Below are positions 63,678 to 64,000 of a stretch of DNA of 64,000 bases, piece after piece; positions within the stretch are counted from its first letter, which is position 1; each line of letters begins with the position of its first letter. Position numbers and translations under genes: made by a program. The stretch is from Phascolarctobacterium sp. GTDB lineage: Bacteria > Bacillota > Negativicutes > Acidaminococcales > Acidaminococcaceae. The DNA is taken from NCBI GenBank assembly GCA_030540395.1, contig JAUNWI010000001.1:124001-188000 (forward strand), given 5' to 3'. Below the pieces are notes generated by a model, which was not told where the DNA came from, did not search any database, and saw nothing but the letters and a program-made list of their open reading frames with translations.

Positions 63678-64000
63678 ATGGAAAATCAAGTAAAATTAAC
63701 CAAGCTGGCCAGCTGTGCCGGCTGCGGCGCCAAGGTCGGCGCCGGCACCCTGTGCCAGCTGTTGGAGGGCTTCGCCACTCATACGGACCCCAAGCTTTTG
63801 GTGGGCTACGACAAAAGCGACGATGCCAGCGTTTACGCGGTGAGCGAGGAGCTTGCCATAGTGCAAACCACCGACTTCTTCCCACCCATTGTGGACGACC
63901 CCTTCATGTACGGGCAAATCGCCGCCACCAACGCCCTCAGCGATGTGTACGCCATGGGTGGCGAACCCAAGCTAGCACTGAACATCATGTGCATTCCGGA
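63678..64000 (+). CDS. selD: Selenide, water dikinase (selenophosphate synthase), N-terminal part (runs off the window)
   Basis: The first 107 residues are present. [16 protein letters not shown] has Cys at residue 13, the position that is Sec or Cys in the family, and the essential Lys at residue 19. [14 protein letters not shown] and [20 protein letters not shown] (Mg-ATP site) follow. It makes selenophosphate from selenide and ATP for selenoprotein or selenouridine synthesis. GAGG lies 9 bases before the ATG. The 88 bases before it contain TGCTAGC-AAACA-GCTAGCA, a hairpin without a T run. Confidence 0.95.
   Translation, partial: MENQVKLTKLASCAGCGAKVGAGTLCQLLEGFATHTDPKLLVGYDKSDDASVYAVSEELAIVQTTDFFPPIVDDPFMYGQIAATNALSDVYAMGGEPKLALNIMCIP

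Overview
The window looks like a chromosomal piece of an anaerobic, diderm Firmicute of the Negativicutes type, possibly Acidaminococcaceae or Phascolarctobacterium-like. That placement is inference. It rests on a Gram-positive-type DNA polymerase PolC and Firmicute-style AGGAGG ribosome sites, found together with an ArnT-like lipid glycosyltransferase, a desulfoferrodoxin, a two-cluster ferredoxin, a DXP isoprenoid pathway and a selenium-utilisation cluster. Almost everything is housekeeping. No phage, plasmid, CRISPR or full insertion sequence was seen.

Layout. 1-6.1 kb: the N-terminal part of a secreted beta-propeller sensor, purC, a sodium symporter gene broken by an in-frame stop, a small secreted protein, desulfoferrodoxin, tRNA-Gln and tRNA-Glu, and yajQ. 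6.1-19.7 kb: one long minus-strand run that reads, in transcription order, pyrH, frr, a PASTA-like small protein, ferredoxin, uppS, cdsA, dxr, rseP, ispG, proS, an MgtC-family gene, polC and a DUF3783 gene. It links UMP kinase, ribosome recycling, isoprenoid and phospholipid synthesis and replication. 19.8-24.8 kb: an ECF transporter S-component, then the pst-phoU phosphate operon behind a four-repeat PHO-box-like promoter. 24.8-35 kb: a complete de novo pyrimidine operon (pyrB-pyrC-carA-carB-pyrK-pyrD-pyrF-pyrE) behind a promoter and PyrR-type attenuator, with palindromic repeat elements in two of its gaps. 35-45 kb: a roughly 200-nt structured RNA element, an acyltransferase, a MITE-like inverted repeat, pgi, a DEAD-box helicase, a Sel1-like protein, an M20 peptidase with a YfcC transporter, and a glycine riboswitch controlling an alanine/glycine symporter. 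45-50 kb: a cysteine-rich small protein, then a two-component system next to an ArnT-like glycosyltransferase whose promoter carries four 11-bp-phased boxes, then a NUDIX hydrolase. 50-58 kb: rpoC and rpoB with an attenuator-like leader. 58-64 kb: a Y-family polymerase and a divergent selenium locus (LysR and a cysteine desulfurase-like enzyme on one strand; YedE, YedF, a DUF3343 protein and SelD on the other).

Most notable observations: (1) a PstS phosphate-binding protein whose two halves appear in swapped (circularly permuted) order; (2) a PolC that lacks the exonuclease domain normally inserted in its PHP domain; (3) phased operator arrays upstream of pstS and of the arnT-like gene; (4) three structured non-coding elements (24.85-24.94 kb, 35.13-35.33 kb, 36.50-36.68 kb) that no gene explains; (5) an in-frame TAA in the sodium symporter gene.
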